From assembly GCF_002289565.1 (NCBI RefSeq), contig NZ_NTFY01000061.1, positions 1 through 64,000 of the forward strand: a stretch of DNA of 64,000 bases, in the 5' to 3' direction. How positions within the stretch are numbered: the first letter of the stretch is position 1; each line of letters starts with the position of its first letter. Shown here piece by piece: positions 1 to 8,179 of the stretch. The translations under genes were made by a program, and so were the position numbers. The stretch is from Rhodopirellula sp. SM50 (GTDB taxonomy: Bacteria; Planctomycetota; Planctomycetia; Pirellulales; Pirellulaceae). A model generated the notes under the pieces. It searched no databases, was not told the origin of the DNA, and saw only the letters and a program-made list of their open reading frames with translations.

Positions 1-316
1 ATGCCACGTCCTGTGGCTCCAAAGGTGCTAGCGGAACGGCGCGAGCCGTCCGGTTGCGCTTCAAAAATACCGTGAAAGACCGGAGGAGCCCCAGCGAATC
101 CGGGCGTAACCCCAGGTCCACGATCCACCGAAAACTCTCCCCCTTTCGATCGGCCGGCGGCTTTGCCGCCGGCCGATCGAAAGGGGGAGAGAGCGGGTTT
201 GGCTTTCTTTCCCTGGGGTGGCGGTCACTCCGCTGCGCTCGTTCCCTGACCCCAGGCTATGTTGTTCATGCCCTTTGGGCAAATGCTGCAGAACGGTTTC
301 CGCCTAAGCGATGGCG
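1..316. repeat. Intergenic repeat block with a perfect 27-bp hairpin
   Basis: No convincing gene lies here. Positions 135-161 and 165-191 are exact reverse complements (27 bp) separated by the 3-nt loop TTT, giving a very stable GC-rich hairpin. It is flanked by CCCCAGG near 113-119 and CCTGGGG near 212-218, a second, outer inverted pair. Positions 29-57 (TAGCGGAACGGCGCGAGCC and following) match the unit seen again at 4832-4858 and, inverted, at 4879-4906. The open frames across it (for example 61-282 minus) are products of the palindrome. Planctomycete genomes carry many such intergenic palindromes of unknown role; transcription termination for the leftward CPBP gene is possible. Confidence 0.8.
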
Positions 317-1012
317 TTACGCCTCCGCCGCCTCGGCCTCGATCTCGCGTTTGGCGATCAAGAACTGCGCCGCGTCGTAGGCCGCGTGCGCGACGATCGG
401 GACCAGCAAGCTATCGGTCGCGATCATCAGCGCCGCAAAATAAACGCCCATCAAGGAAGCGATGAAGACGTAGAGCTTGGTGATCGGATGCAATAAACCG
501 AAACCGATCGAGGAGACCAGGACTGCCGCGGCGAGCACCCCCGGAACCGCCACGCTAAAGCTATCCCCGACTTGGAACGGGTTGTCGATCTGGCCGGTCG
601 CGTCCTGCACCGCGGTCAACCACGGCAACAGGCAACCGCGAAAGGCGAGCTCTTCACCGATGCCCGCACAGATGCTGACCGTCAACAACTCTGCGGGAGA
701 GAGCGACAACAAGGCCTTCATCGTCGGTGCATCGCTGAGTCGCTTGAGGGCGTCGATCGCTTCGTGCCGAATCTTCATCAGCAGCGAAATGGCAATCAAC
801 ATGGGGATCGACGCCAGTGCACCGATCCCCAATTCGATGGCCACGCTTTTCCACGCCAGTTTGTCGATCCGCCCCAAGTACGCTCGCGCATCAACACCGA
901 GCAACCACGCCAGCAGCAGCCCGGCCAGACCGATGGCGAGCTCGAATCCGCAGGCCCAGACGAACAAGAAATCGTCCGGGACGTCTTCAGGGGGTGGCGT
1001 TTCTTCGTTCAA
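317..1012 (-). CDS. CPBP family intramembrane metalloprotease
   Basis: Predicted integral-membrane glutamic/metallo-endopeptidase of the CPBP (CAAX protease and bacteriocin-processing, Abi) family, 231 aa. The three family motifs are present in order: EExxxR at E120-E121-R125 (GEELAFRG), FxxxH at F171-H175, and HxxxD at H209-D213. Several hydrophobic helices span residues 16-40, 58-80, 105-117, 155-175 and 182-200. The start is a TTG lying one base after the stop of the RNase D gene, so translation is probably coupled; no ATG is available nearby. Substrate unknown; bacterial members are variously linked to protein processing, bacteriocin immunity or simply uncharacterised. The motif set makes the family call strong, the substrate unassignable. 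Confidence 0.85.
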   Translation of the reverse strand: MNEETPPPEDVPDDFLFVWACGFELAIGLAGLLLAWLLGVDARAYLGRIDKLAWKSVAIELGIGALASIPMLIAISLLMKIRHEAIDALKRLSDAPTMKALLSLSPAELLTVSICAGIGEELAFRGCLLPWLTAVQDATGQIDNPFQVGDSFSVAVPGVLAAAVLVSSIGFGLLHPITKLYVFIASLMGVYFAALMIATDSLLVPIVAHAAYDAAQFLIAKREIEAEAAEA

Positions 1013-1013
1013 A

Positions 1014-2192
1014 TCAATCCAGCTCGACGAATTCTAGCGGCTGTTCTTTGCGGACGTCCGCGACACGGATGGCCGCGTGCCCGCTGAGCAGCTTTCGAAA
1101 GGTCTTTCCAACAATCTCGCCGCGCCATCCGGTCAGCAACGAGGGTATCTTGTCGCCTTCCTTGGGGTCCAATTCAAAACCGAGCACTTCCTTGACGTCG
1201 TCGGCGTTGCCGACGATCGACGGGGCCAATTTGTTCTGACGACTGATGCAGGCCATGGACGTCGAGAGAAACTGGCTGAGCATCGGAGAGATGACACCGC
1301 GTGATTTCCGGGTCCGCCGCGGGAGTTGATCGTCGGGAACTTCAAGCGCCGCCCGGATCGCTGCGGAGATGTCGTCATAGTGTGCGCTGTAACCGCGCCA
1401 ATCCATGCCGCGGATGTTGCGGATCTTTTTAATCTCGGCCGAGCCGCGTTTGGCCAGTTCGACCATCAGATCGTCACGCATCACCCGTCGCACCGGCCGA
1501 TCGAGCGTCGCGGCGCGCTGGTCGCGCCAACGCCACAGGTGGCGGATGATTTCCAGTTGCCGCGGCGTCATCCCGGCACATCCGCTGACGCGTCGCCAGT
1601 TTTCGCTGGTTTCGTGTTGGATGACTTTCTGTTGGCGGATCTCGGTTTCCTCCTCCAACCAGGCACGGCGGTTCAGTTTCTCGATCGCGTCGCGCTGCAT
1701 CCAATACATCGCTTCCAGGTCTGTCACGTCCTGCAAGGCATAATTCAGTTGATCACGCGAGAGCGGCCGATGCCGCCAATTGGTGCGTGACTCCCCCTTG
1801 GCAAGCGTTTTGCCGGTCAGCCGATTGACCAAATTGCCGAGCGAAATGGGGAATTCCATGCCGCTAAATCCGGCCGCCAGTTGCGTGTCAAAGAGCCCCG
1901 CGATCGGCTGATTGGTGAACTGGTAACAGAACCGACATTCCTCACGCGCCGCGTGGGCGATCACCGTTCGTCCGGGTTGGACCAACAGATCCCAGAATGG
2001 GGCGGTGGTGTGCATCGCCAAGGGATCGATGATCGCCAACCGGTCTCCGGCAGCGACTTGAATCAAACACAACTGGGGTCGATAACGGTCTTCGGAAACA
2101 AACTCGGTGTCGAAGGCAATGATCGGCGCATCAGCCAGTTCATCACAGAATTGACGAAGATCGTCGATCGCACTGATCGATTCGTATTCCAA
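1014..2192 (-). CDS. rnd: Ribonuclease D (DEDDy 3'-5' exonuclease with HRDC domain)
   Basis: Cytoplasmic 3'-5' exoribonuclease, in known bacteria trimming tRNA 3' ends. 392 aa, the usual length. Exo I motif is D28-T-E30 (AFDTEF), the second metal ligand lies in FDTQLA around D102, and Exo III is Y151xxxD155 (YALQD), so the DEDDy active site appears complete. An HRDC nucleic-acid-binding domain follows at about residues 205-290. The start is TTG; an upstream ATG frame is closed by a stop. The CPBP gene follows after 1 nt, and the MfnB-like gene diverges from a 126-bp shared upstream region. Confidence 0.93.
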   Translation of the reverse strand: MEYESISAIDDLRQFCDELADAPIIAFDTEFVSEDRYRPQLCLIQVAAGDRLAIIDPLAMHTTAPFWDLLVQPGRTVIAHAAREECRFCYQFTNQPIAGLFDTQLAAGFSGMEFPISLGNLVNRLTGKTLAKGESRTNWRHRPLSRDQLNYALQDVTDLEAMYWMQRDAIEKLNRRAWLEEETEIRQQKVIQHETSENWRRVSGCAGMTPRQLEIIRHLWRWRDQRAATLDRPVRRVMRDDLMVELAKRGSAEIKKIRNIRGMDWRGYSAHYDDISAAIRAALEVPDDQLPRRTRKSRGVISPMLSQFLSTSMACISRQNKLAPSIVGNADDVKEVLGFELDPKEGDKIPSLLTGWRGEIVGKTFRKLLSGHAAIRVADVRKEQPLEFVELD

Positions 2193-2318
2193 GGGTCGTT
2201 AGACTCTCTGCATCAAAATGGGAGGGACGGTCGCCCCGGGTTGCCCCACTGGCCACCCCCGACGTTCTTTCTATTCGGCCATCACTCTAACCGCCCGGCA
2301 CCCGCGCGACCATCCTGC

Positions 2319-3137
2319 ATGCCACCAAACGCACCACCGCCTGCACCACCGAGCCAACTCCGGGATGCCGCGAAAACGCCCTCCGCGATCGCGAAACCCC
2401 AATGGCTGGTCAGCGTGCGCGACTTGGCCGAGGCGACGCGAGCGGTCGAATTCGATGTCGATATCCTGGACCTCAAAGAACCCGACCGCGGCGCCTTGGC
2501 TCCGGTGGCCTTCCCAATCTGGCAACAGGTCGCCCGCCAAGCTGCAGCCTGGTCGGCCGCCGGCAAGGACGGCCCCTTGCTATCGGCAGCGCTGGGGGAA
2601 TCCGATCAGGCGGTGGGGCTTGCCGATCAGGTCCCGCCCCAATTCGCCTTTGCCAAAGCCGGCCCGAGTGGGTGCAGCACCCCTGACCAGATCAGGGGCA
2701 TGTGGGAGGCCGTCGAAAAACGGATACCCGACCGGGCGGAATTGGTCGCGGTCGCTTATGCCGACCACCGGTCCGCCGACTGCCTGCCCGCCGAAGCGAT
2801 CCTGGAGCTGGCCGCCCGCCATGGGTTTCGACGCATTCTGCTGGATACGTTCGAAAAGAACGGCCGCTCGTCGATCGACCTCATGAATGCCCAGCGGCTA
2901 TTGGATTTTGGCCGCCAAGCCTACCGGCGGCAACTGTGGTGGTCGCTCGCCGGTGCGATCTCATTGGGGCAGGTCACTGGAATCTCCGAGCTGATTCCGC
3001 CCCCCGAATTTCGGCCTGATTGCTTCGCCGTCCGCGGAGACGTCTGTGACGGCAATCGAACCGCAACGCTCAGCCCCGACAAGATGCGACAGTGGATGCG
3101 GGCGCTCGGCGAGTGCCCTGGCTCCGCTCAGCCTTGA
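2319..3137 (+). CDS. mfnB: (5-formylfuran-3-yl)methyl phosphate synthase-like protein (MfnB, DUF556)
   Basis: Matches the MfnB/DUF556 TIM-barrel aldolase that makes the furan phosphate precursor of methanofuran from two triose phosphates in methanogens; methylotrophic bacteria and planctomycetes carry homologues with tetrahydromethanopterin/methanofuran C1 genes. Conserved segments follow the family order: LVSVRD, DILDLKEPDRGAL, LLSAALGE, FAFAKAGPSG, AVAYADH, ILLDTFEKNGRS, SLAGAIS and FAVRGDVC. The lysines expected in the active site are kept in DLKEP, FAKAG and FEKNG. 272 aa from the ATG at 2319; the long frame to 1881 is antisense to rnd and is not used. The N-terminal 35 residues are Pro/Ala-rich and less conserved. 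No other C1 gene is adjacent. Confidence 0.85.
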   Translation: MPPNAPPPAPPSQLRDAAKTPSAIAKPQWLVSVRDLAEATRAVEFDVDILDLKEPDRGALAPVAFPIWQQVARQAAAWSAAGKDGPLLSAALGESDQAVGLADQVPPQFAFAKAGPSGCSTPDQIRGMWEAVEKRIPDRAELVAVAYADHRSADCLPAEAILELAARHGFRRILLDTFEKNGRSSIDLMNAQRLLDFGRQAYRRQLWWSLAGAISLGQVTGISELIPPPEFRPDCFAVRGDVCDGNRTATLSPDKMRQWMRALGECPGSAQP

Positions 3138-3178
3138 CGCAGCACGAGTGCTTCGTCAACTTTTAAACTTGGGGTGCC

Positions 3179-3256
3179 GCGGAAAAGGGGTCAGGTGCCA
3201 AAAATGCGAAGCACCCTGCGGGCCATTTGGTTTTTGGTACCTGACCCCTTTTCCGC
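3179..3256. repeat. Long inverted repeat (GGGGTCAGGTGCC/GGTACCTGACCCC hairpin)
   Basis: Arms at 3179-3204 and 3231-3256 are reverse complements with one mismatch (G/A) over 26 nt, around a loop of 26 nt. It sits between the mfnB stop (3137) and the convergent 75-aa gene stop (3296), where it could act as a bidirectional terminator, or be a REP-like mobile palindrome. The AAAAGGGGTCAGGT type arm resembles ends found near REP-associated transposase (RAYT) genes in many bacteria, but no transposase is present here. Confidence 0.85.
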
Positions 3257-3295
3257 TCGACAAACGCAACCGGAAAATTCAATCTGGATGAAGCA

Positions 3296-3523
3296 CTAGA
3301 CCCAATCCAGCCCCGTCAGCTTCTGAAGACGTTCCTCAAAATTGCCGATTAGCCCCCCCACGAGTGTCCATTCGCCTTTGTTGCGAAGTTCGATTTCACC
3401 GAATCGGTTGATCCGGATGATCGAGTCGCTCGTCACGCCCGCTTGACGCAGTTCGTTGAAATCGACTTCCCCCTCATTGATCACATCAAGCAACGTTTTT
3501 CCGGTCAGTTCAATGAATTCCAT
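3296..3523 (-). CDS. Small acidic protein of unknown function (75 aa)
   Basis: A 75-aa soluble, acidic protein with no signal peptide or Cys pairs. It looks like a true gene: an AAGGAAG Shine-Dalgarno lies just before the ATG at 3523, its codon use is like its neighbours, and the alternation of charged and hydrophobic residues (TLLDVINEGEVDFNELR, IIRINRFGEIELR) suggests a compact alpha/beta fold. It faces mfnB tail to tail across the hairpin at 3179-3256 and diverges from the TraB-like gene. I do not recognise the family. Confidence 0.6.
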   Translation of the reverse strand: MEFIELTGKTLLDVINEGEVDFNELRQAGVTSDSIIRINRFGEIELRNKGEWTLVGGLIGNFEERLQKLTGLDWV

Positions 3524-3826
3524 GACTTCCTTTCTCAGCCCGTGGCTGGACTACATTCGATCGACGCCCGCTCCCTTTCTAAGCGGTTAACGAATCCTCG
3601 GCAACCAGAGTCAACGACGCGATCGGGGCGCGTCTGGGACGCCAAGAATCGGCCGCACACGCCGAATCACTTCTGCTCAACCGGCCAGTTTGCTTGCAAC
3701 GGTGGTGCAGTTCAAGTTGCCGCGATCTGGATTGAGCGCTATGCTACGGTAGGTTCGTCTGTGCTCAACGAGCTTGTCGATTGTGAGAATCGAGCTACAA
3801 ATCGCCTCCAACCCAGGCACCCCCCT
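3524..3826. other. Intergenic region between divergent genes
   Basis: About 300 bp separating the 75-aa gene (minus) from the TraB-like gene (plus). It must contain both promoters, but I see no clear -35/-10 pair, repeat or RNA structure. Frames crossing it lack coding character. Confidence 0.5.
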
Positions 3827-4756
3827 ATGCGTTTGCTCCTCTTCACTCTGCTTGTCGTCCTCGCGTTTGCCAACCTGTTTCTCGAAGCGGCCACCAGTGT
3901 CGCTCAATCGGCAACGGCAGAGTCCCAACCCGAGGCCCAAGCCGACACGTCGGAAACGGATTCACCCGAAGCGGCCTATCTGCGGATCAAGAAAGACGAA
4001 AACGGCCGCAAAGTCGCGTTGCAGACCGCGATCGTTCGCTATCGCGGCAAGCCCGGCACTCGCTACGACGGTGCCATCGTCGACTTGGTGGGCGTCGTCC
4101 ACATCGGCGAAGAAGAGTACTACGTGGACCTGAATCAACGGTTGTCGAAATACGATTCGGTGCTGTACGAGCTGGTTGCCCCCGACGGCACCCGGATCCG
4201 GCCCGAAGATTTGAAGGAACGCCGATCGTTGGTCGCGTCGATGCAAACCGGCATGAAGGACATGCTGAAACTGGAATACCAGCTTGAATTGATCGACTAC
4301 ATGGCGACCAATTTCCGACATGCCGACATGAGCCCGGAAGAGTTCAGCGAGGATCTGCAGCGCCGCGGGGACAGCGTGCTGAAGATGATTGCCCGCATGA
4401 TGGGCGCCGGTTTGGCAACGCAATCGAAAAGCGGTGGCGACCTCGGCGTGCTGATGGCATTGTTCAGCCAAGACCGCTCGACCGCGATGAAAAACGCGAT
4501 GGCCAATCAATTGATCGACATGGAAGCCGTCACGGCGGGGCTCAACGATGCCAACGGTGAGAACACGCTGATCAAGGGGCGCAATGCCAAAGCGTTTCAA
4601 GTGTTGCGTGAAGAACTGGCTGCGGGCAAGCAAACCCTGGCCGTGTTCTACGGTGCCGGTCACCTGGCCGACATGGCCGAACGGTTGGAAAAAGACTTCG
4701 GCATGAAAGCCGAAAAAACAATCTGGCTCGACGCCTGGGATCTGGACGGCAAGTAG
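3827..4756 (+). CDS. TraB/PrgY/GumN family protein, probably exported
   Basis: 309 aa. Residues 1-30 form a signal peptide (MRLLLFTLLVVLAFANLF, then a Ser/Ala cleavage zone), so the protein is predicted to be periplasmic or membrane-anchored. The mature part carries the two GxxH motifs of the TraB/TIKI-like superfamily: GVVHIG near the start of the domain and FYGAGHL near the C-terminus, with the glutamate of YELVAPDG between. Eukaryotic TIKI members are metalloproteases; bacterial members act in pheromone shutdown (PrgY) or are unknown. The ATG at 3827 is chosen because it gives the signal peptide; the frame is open further upstream without coding character. Confidence 0.8.
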   Translation: MRLLLFTLLVVLAFANLFLEAATSVAQSATAESQPEAQADTSETDSPEAAYLRIKKDENGRKVALQTAIVRYRGKPGTRYDGAIVDLVGVVHIGEEEYYVDLNQRLSKYDSVLYELVAPDGTRIRPEDLKERRSLVASMQTGMKDMLKLEYQLELIDYMATNFRHADMSPEEFSEDLQRRGDSVLKMIARMMGAGLATQSKSGGDLGVLMALFSQDRSTAMKNAMANQLIDMEAVTAGLNDANGENTLIKGRNAKAFQVLREELAAGKQTLAVFYGAGHLADMAERLEKDFGMKAEKTIWLDAWDLDGK

Positions 4757-4803
4757 TAGACGCCCCTCGTTCCCGCCCGCCCTCTCGTTGCGTTGTGTTC
4801 CCA

Positions 4804-4954
4804 GGCTCCGCCCTACGCCGTGAACGACTTTTTAGCGGTAGGGCGCGAGCCCTCCGGTGTGTTGACAAAGATGCGCAAGCCGGAGGGCTTGCGCCCTGCC
4901 GCTAAAACCAGGTCAAACACAGGAAATAAATCGTTCACGGCGTAGGGCTCCGCC
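4804..4954. repeat. Nested inverted repeats downstream of the TraB-like gene
   Basis: Outer arms 4811-4827 and 4931-4947 (CCCTACGCCGTGAACGA and its complement) enclose inner arms 4829-4857 and 4879-4907, built on TTTTAGCGGTAGGGCGCGAG and its near-perfect complement. The inner unit recurs at 29-57. This nested cruciform-capable structure lies between convergent genes and is typical of dispersed planctomycete intergenic palindromes. Confidence 0.85.
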
Positions 4955-4964
4955 TTGCAACGAA

Positions 4965-5021
4965 GTGGGATAGGCTTCCAGCCTGTCGATGCCGAAATGA
5001 CAGGTTGGAAGCCTATCCCAC
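4965..5021. repeat. Inverted repeat of the GTGGG-TAGGCTTCCAGC family
   Basis: Arms 4965-4987 and 4999-5021 are complementary with one mismatch around an 11-nt loop. The left arm (GTGGGATAGGCTTCCAGC) resembles that of the hairpin at 38212-38277 (GTGGGGTAAGCTTCCAGC), so both belong to one dispersed palindrome family. It ends 35 nt before the stop of the DUF374 gene and may terminate it. Confidence 0.85.
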
Positions 5022-5055
5022 GCTGATCGATTCGACACTTACTTTCCGCTCGATC

Positions 5056-5751
5056 CTACGCCGCCCGCTTCATCGACTCACGTTTCTCAGCCAACACCTG
5101 CTGCAACGCGGCGTGAGTCTTCGCGGCTTCGGTCGGATCGTAGGTTGCCTCCAAACGCAACAACTCGTCCTGGATTCTGTGGGTGAACTCCTCCACCGAC
5201 TCTCCGTCACGCGGGTACATCGGATCGCCGAAGATTCCGTCGATGCGGCAAAATGGAAGCGGAATTTGGGTGCGATCCCAGGTCTGCGACAAGACGATCC
5301 GCTTGGTGGGAATCAGAGACATCGGAATGACAGGGGCACCGGTTTTTTGCGACAACATCGCGATTCCGGGACTGGCGATCCCGCGTGGCCCTTTCGGCCC
5401 GTCAACGGCCACACACGCCGGCCTGCCGCCGGAGACGTGGGCGACCAGCGCCCGCAACGCCGTGACACCGCCTTTGCGGCTCGCACCGCTGCTGCCGCGA
5501 ATCGCAATCACCCCCGTCTTCTCAAGCGTCCGGGCGATCAAATCCCCGTCTTTGCTGCGTGACACCAACGCGCCCGCGCCCTTTTCGGCGTGGACCACCA
5601 TGGCGATTTGCTGGCCGTGCAAGCCGGCATAGAGATACGGCTGTCCGGCCGCGCGCAGCCGATCTCGAGAATCATTGACCGCGCGGACGCGGCACGTGGT
5701 TCGCAACAGCCAGATAAACCCTGTCACCAAGAAGGGCAGCACTCGATTCAT
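5056..5751 (-). CDS. DUF374 lysophospholipid acyltransferase family protein
   Basis: 231 aa, membrane-anchored by a hydrophobic N-terminus (residues 3-17). The DUF374 hallmarks are present: LHGQQIA (catalytic-type His), RSKDGDLIARTLEKTG, RGSSGASRKGG and the VDGPKGPRG signature, followed by PVIPMSLI. Such proteins resemble lipid A/phospholipid acyltransferases and probably add an acyl chain to an envelope lipid; the acceptor is unknown. It follows the CxxC protein gene on the same strand (114-nt gap), which may be cotranscribed. Confidence 0.85.
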   Translation of the reverse strand: MNRVLPFLVTGFIWLLRTTCRVRAVNDSRDRLRAAGQPYLYAGLHGQQIAMVVHAEKGAGALVSRSKDGDLIARTLEKTGVIAIRGSSGASRKGGVTALRALVAHVSGGRPACVAVDGPKGPRGIASPGIAMLSQKTGAPVIPMSLIPTKRIVLSQTWDRTQIPLPFCRIDGIFGDPMYPRDGESVEEFTHRIQDELLRLEATYDPTEAAKTHAALQQVLAEKRESMKRAA

Positions 5752-5865
5752 TCCCAGATTCCATTCTGTTTGCAGTCAAAACGTTTCGCGTATCGTGAAA
5801 CTCCGCAGCCCCCTAAATAGGCTCGCCAGCCCCGGACGGCAAGATCGATTGCACCAACACGCCGC

Positions 5866-6168
5866 TCACTCGCCGCCGGCAGGGTTTTCAATCCAGACCT
5901 GAAAACAGGGCGAACACAGCAGCAGTCGCCGGCGACAGTGCACTTGGTTCTCCGCATCGACTTGCGGTGTCAATTCGAGCTGCTCGATGACCTTGCCCCA
6001 TTGAGCATCCATCTCCTCACGATCGAGCGTCGAGGGGGAGTCCAGAATCGGAGGCGACGAATCGACCGTGGCCTGGATATCGATTTCGTAAAACTCGCCC
6101 CGACCACCGACCAATTCCCTCAAACAGCGATCACACAGGCTGGGAGTATCCGATTCAAAGACATCCAT
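5866..6168 (-). CDS. Small protein with two CxxC pairs (zinc-ribbon-like)
   Basis: 100 aa. CDRC near the N-terminus and CSPC near the C-terminus, plus a further Cys in HCRRRLLLC, could bind one zinc ion; the centre is acidic and Ser/Pro-rich. The ATG at 6168 is preferred to the GTG one codon upstream. No family recognised; the Cys pairs suggest a structural zinc-binding protein. Same strand and direction as the DUF374 gene downstream. Confidence 0.6.
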   Translation of the reverse strand: MDVFESDTPSLCDRCLRELVGGRGEFYEIDIQATVDSSPPILDSPSTLDREEMDAQWGKVIEQLELTPQVDAENQVHCRRRLLLCSPCFQVWIENPAGGE

Positions 6169-6250
6169 CACGCTGACTCAATGCACGAAAAGGAGGAGAC
6201 GAGAGGGTCACGTCGGAATCACCAGTTTAACGGATCACAGGCGTCACTGT

Positions 6251-6284
6251 TCCGTAAAAGGTGTCCGTCCGTAAAAGGTGTCCG
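6251..6284. repeat. Perfect 17-bp tandem duplication (TCCGTAAAAGGTGTCCG x2)
   Basis: Two exact, abutting copies at 6251-6267 and 6268-6284, followed by the palindromic continuation GGTGTCCGACACC. It lies in the divergent region between the CxxC gene and the TPR gene. Also nearby, GAGAGGGGGGACGCT/GAGAGGGGGACGC is repeated at about 6359-6386. Confidence 0.85.
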
Positions 6285-6413
6285 ACACCGCTTTGGCAAA
6301 CTGGGCAATTGCGAGGGTGTAGCCGACTGTGACCGGCCGGCGGATAGGGTGGTATGCTGAGAGGGGGGACGCTGAGAGGGGGACGCAGTGCATGACAATG
6401 AGGAGGACGAGTG

Positions 6414-7943
6414 ATGACGCAGCAAGTGATCATTGCCCCTGATTTCGAGACTTCGCAAATGCAGCAATTGCCGACGGACTGGCGGCCGGGCGTGCGGGTG
6501 TCGGTCGTCACGACCAACGCATTTCCGCTCGGCGCGGCGTCGGTTGTCATTGCCGTTTTGCTGCTGGGCCTGATCGCCTGTAGTGGCGTCGTGGGCACGA
6601 TCAACGGCGCAGGCATGAAGGGGCTGATCTTCGGTGGCGTCATCGCAGCCGTGCTGGCAGGCTGTTACGCCGCCTTGGTGCTGGCCGCTCGCCTGCTATT
6701 GCCCGAAGTGGAGACGGTGATTGACTGGACCCAAAATAGCATCGTCCATCGCCGAAACCGCTCCCAAGAAACCTTTCCGCTGGATCAACTGACTGAAATT
6801 CGCGTCACACCATGGCCCGATCCGAATCAGGGGATCGTCGAGGTCCAACTGGCTGTCGGCGACCGGTCAATTCCATTGCTGACGACGGACCACTGTGAAA
6901 CGACGGAACAGGCTTGTCGATTGGTCGCCGTCGCCGCCCGGCATCTAGCGACAGTGACCAACACACGCCTTGTCGCTCCGCCAGAGATTCCGCTGAACGA
7001 CATGACGTGCGATGATCGAGCCTGGTCAGATGCCTATGTCAGCACCGGGAGCACCGCAGTGGCGATGATGCGAATGGCAGAAAGGGCCGGCAACTCCGAC
7101 GAAGCCGAACGTCACCGACGCGAAGCGATGGATTACTTTGATATCGCCAACCGCATCGACCCCGGCAACCCCGCACCGCTGTTAAAACTCGGCGAACTTT
7201 CCGGCGATGGCGAGGCCGGCAAGCGAGCGGTCGAACAGGCCTTAGCGGCAGATCCCGATTCGCCAGATGCCTTGATCCAACTCGCGAAAATTCAAGATCG
7301 CGACGGTGACACGGACTTGGCCAAGCAGAACTACGATCGAGCGGTGAGCATCGACCGATGTGTCGAGACGTTGCAGGCGCGAGCTTTGTTCTTCCAAATC
7401 AATGACCGCTTCGACGAGGCGGTGAACGATTTTGATGATGCGATGGAGCGGGCCAGCGACGATGACGAGCGGGCGTCTTTACTGGACATGCGATCGGACT
7501 GTTATCGCGAGTGGTTTGATTCATCCGACGATCGACGCCACCTCGAACGGGCCATCAAGGATGCCCGAAAAGCTGTCTCCTTGGATCCCGATCAGTCCCG
7601 TAATCTCGCCAACCTGCTGATCGACGCGGAGGAATACACAGAAGCCATCGAGATTCTCGATGATTGGATCATGAACGAAGAGGAGGACGCCTATGTGTTC
7701 GGCTTGCTGGGGCGGGCATTTTTGCGGCAAGGCATCGACATGGATTCCGCCATCTTTCATCTCACCCGCGCCATCGAAATCGAAGAGGCCGCTCCACAAA
7801 TCAGCGACCCCGGATGGCAAGACATGCAACGTCGAAGCCTGTCGTATCTGTATTCGCTTCGAAGCGAAGCCCACCAAAAAAACAAAGACTCCGAAGCCTC
7901 ACGCCGCGACATCGAAACGTCGCGAAAACTGGACCCGCAATAG
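6414..7943 (+). CDS. TPR protein with two N-terminal transmembrane helices
   Basis: 509 aa. An AGGAGG Shine-Dalgarno at 6401-6406 sits 7 nt before the ATG at 6414, which decides the start over the GTG at 6411. Two hydrophobic helices (about residues 39-60 and 68-92) are followed by a PH-like segment (VIDWTQNSIVHRRNRSQETF..LTEIRV) and then tetratricopeptide repeats from about residue 220 to the C-terminus (for example PDALIQLAKIQDRDGDTDLA). Likely a membrane-anchored scaffold with cytoplasmic TPRs. Partner unknown. Confidence 0.75.
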   Translation: MTQQVIIAPDFETSQMQQLPTDWRPGVRVSVVTTNAFPLGAASVVIAVLLLGLIACSGVVGTINGAGMKGLIFGGVIAAVLAGCYAALVLAARLLLPEVETVIDWTQNSIVHRRNRSQETFPLDQLTEIRVTPWPDPNQGIVEVQLAVGDRSIPLLTTDHCETTEQACRLVAVAARHLATVTNTRLVAPPEIPLNDMTCDDRAWSDAYVSTGSTAVAMMRMAERAGNSDEAERHRREAMDYFDIANRIDPGNPAPLLKLGELSGDGEAGKRAVEQALAADPDSPDALIQLAKIQDRDGDTDLAKQNYDRAVSIDRCVETLQARALFFQINDRFDEAVNDFDDAMERASDDDERASLLDMRSDCYREWFDSSDDRRHLERAIKDARKAVSLDPDQSRNLANLLIDAEEYTEAIEILDDWIMNEEEDAYVFGLLGRAFLRQGIDMDSAIFHLTRAIEIEEAAPQISDPGWQDMQRRSLSYLYSLRSEAHQKNKDSEASRRDIETSRKLDPQ

Positions 7944-8014
7944 CCGTCGTCGGTGCCCTTCGTCAAGCCGGGGATCGCACGAGGATCTGGGCTTGCGGAA
8001 TGGTGGGCCGGAAG

Positions 8015-8157
8015 GGGTCAAAAAATGGGTTGGTCAAAAAATGAAGACAGCGTGTGAGCGACTGCCCGCGACACTCGCATTTTCTGACCATCCCATTCTT
8101 TGACCATCCCATTCTTTGACCAACCCATTTTTTGACCAACCCATTTTTTGACCAACC
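8015..8157. repeat. 16-bp tandem array (CATTTTTTGACCAACC) with inverted copies
   Basis: Five consecutive 16-bp units at 8078-8157 (variants CATTTTCTGACCATCC, CATTCTTTGACCATCC, CATTCTTTGACCAACC, then CATTTTTTGACCAACC twice). Inverted copies (GGTTGGTCAAAAAATG type) lie at 8015-8043, so the block can fold back on itself. It fills the convergent gap between the TPR gene and the acyltransferase. There are no spacers, so it is not CRISPR. It belongs to the same class of short arrays as 19810-19921, 54536-54577 and 58998-59045. Confidence 0.9.
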
Positions 8158-8179
8158 TGCTTCATCGCCCCCCGATCTG

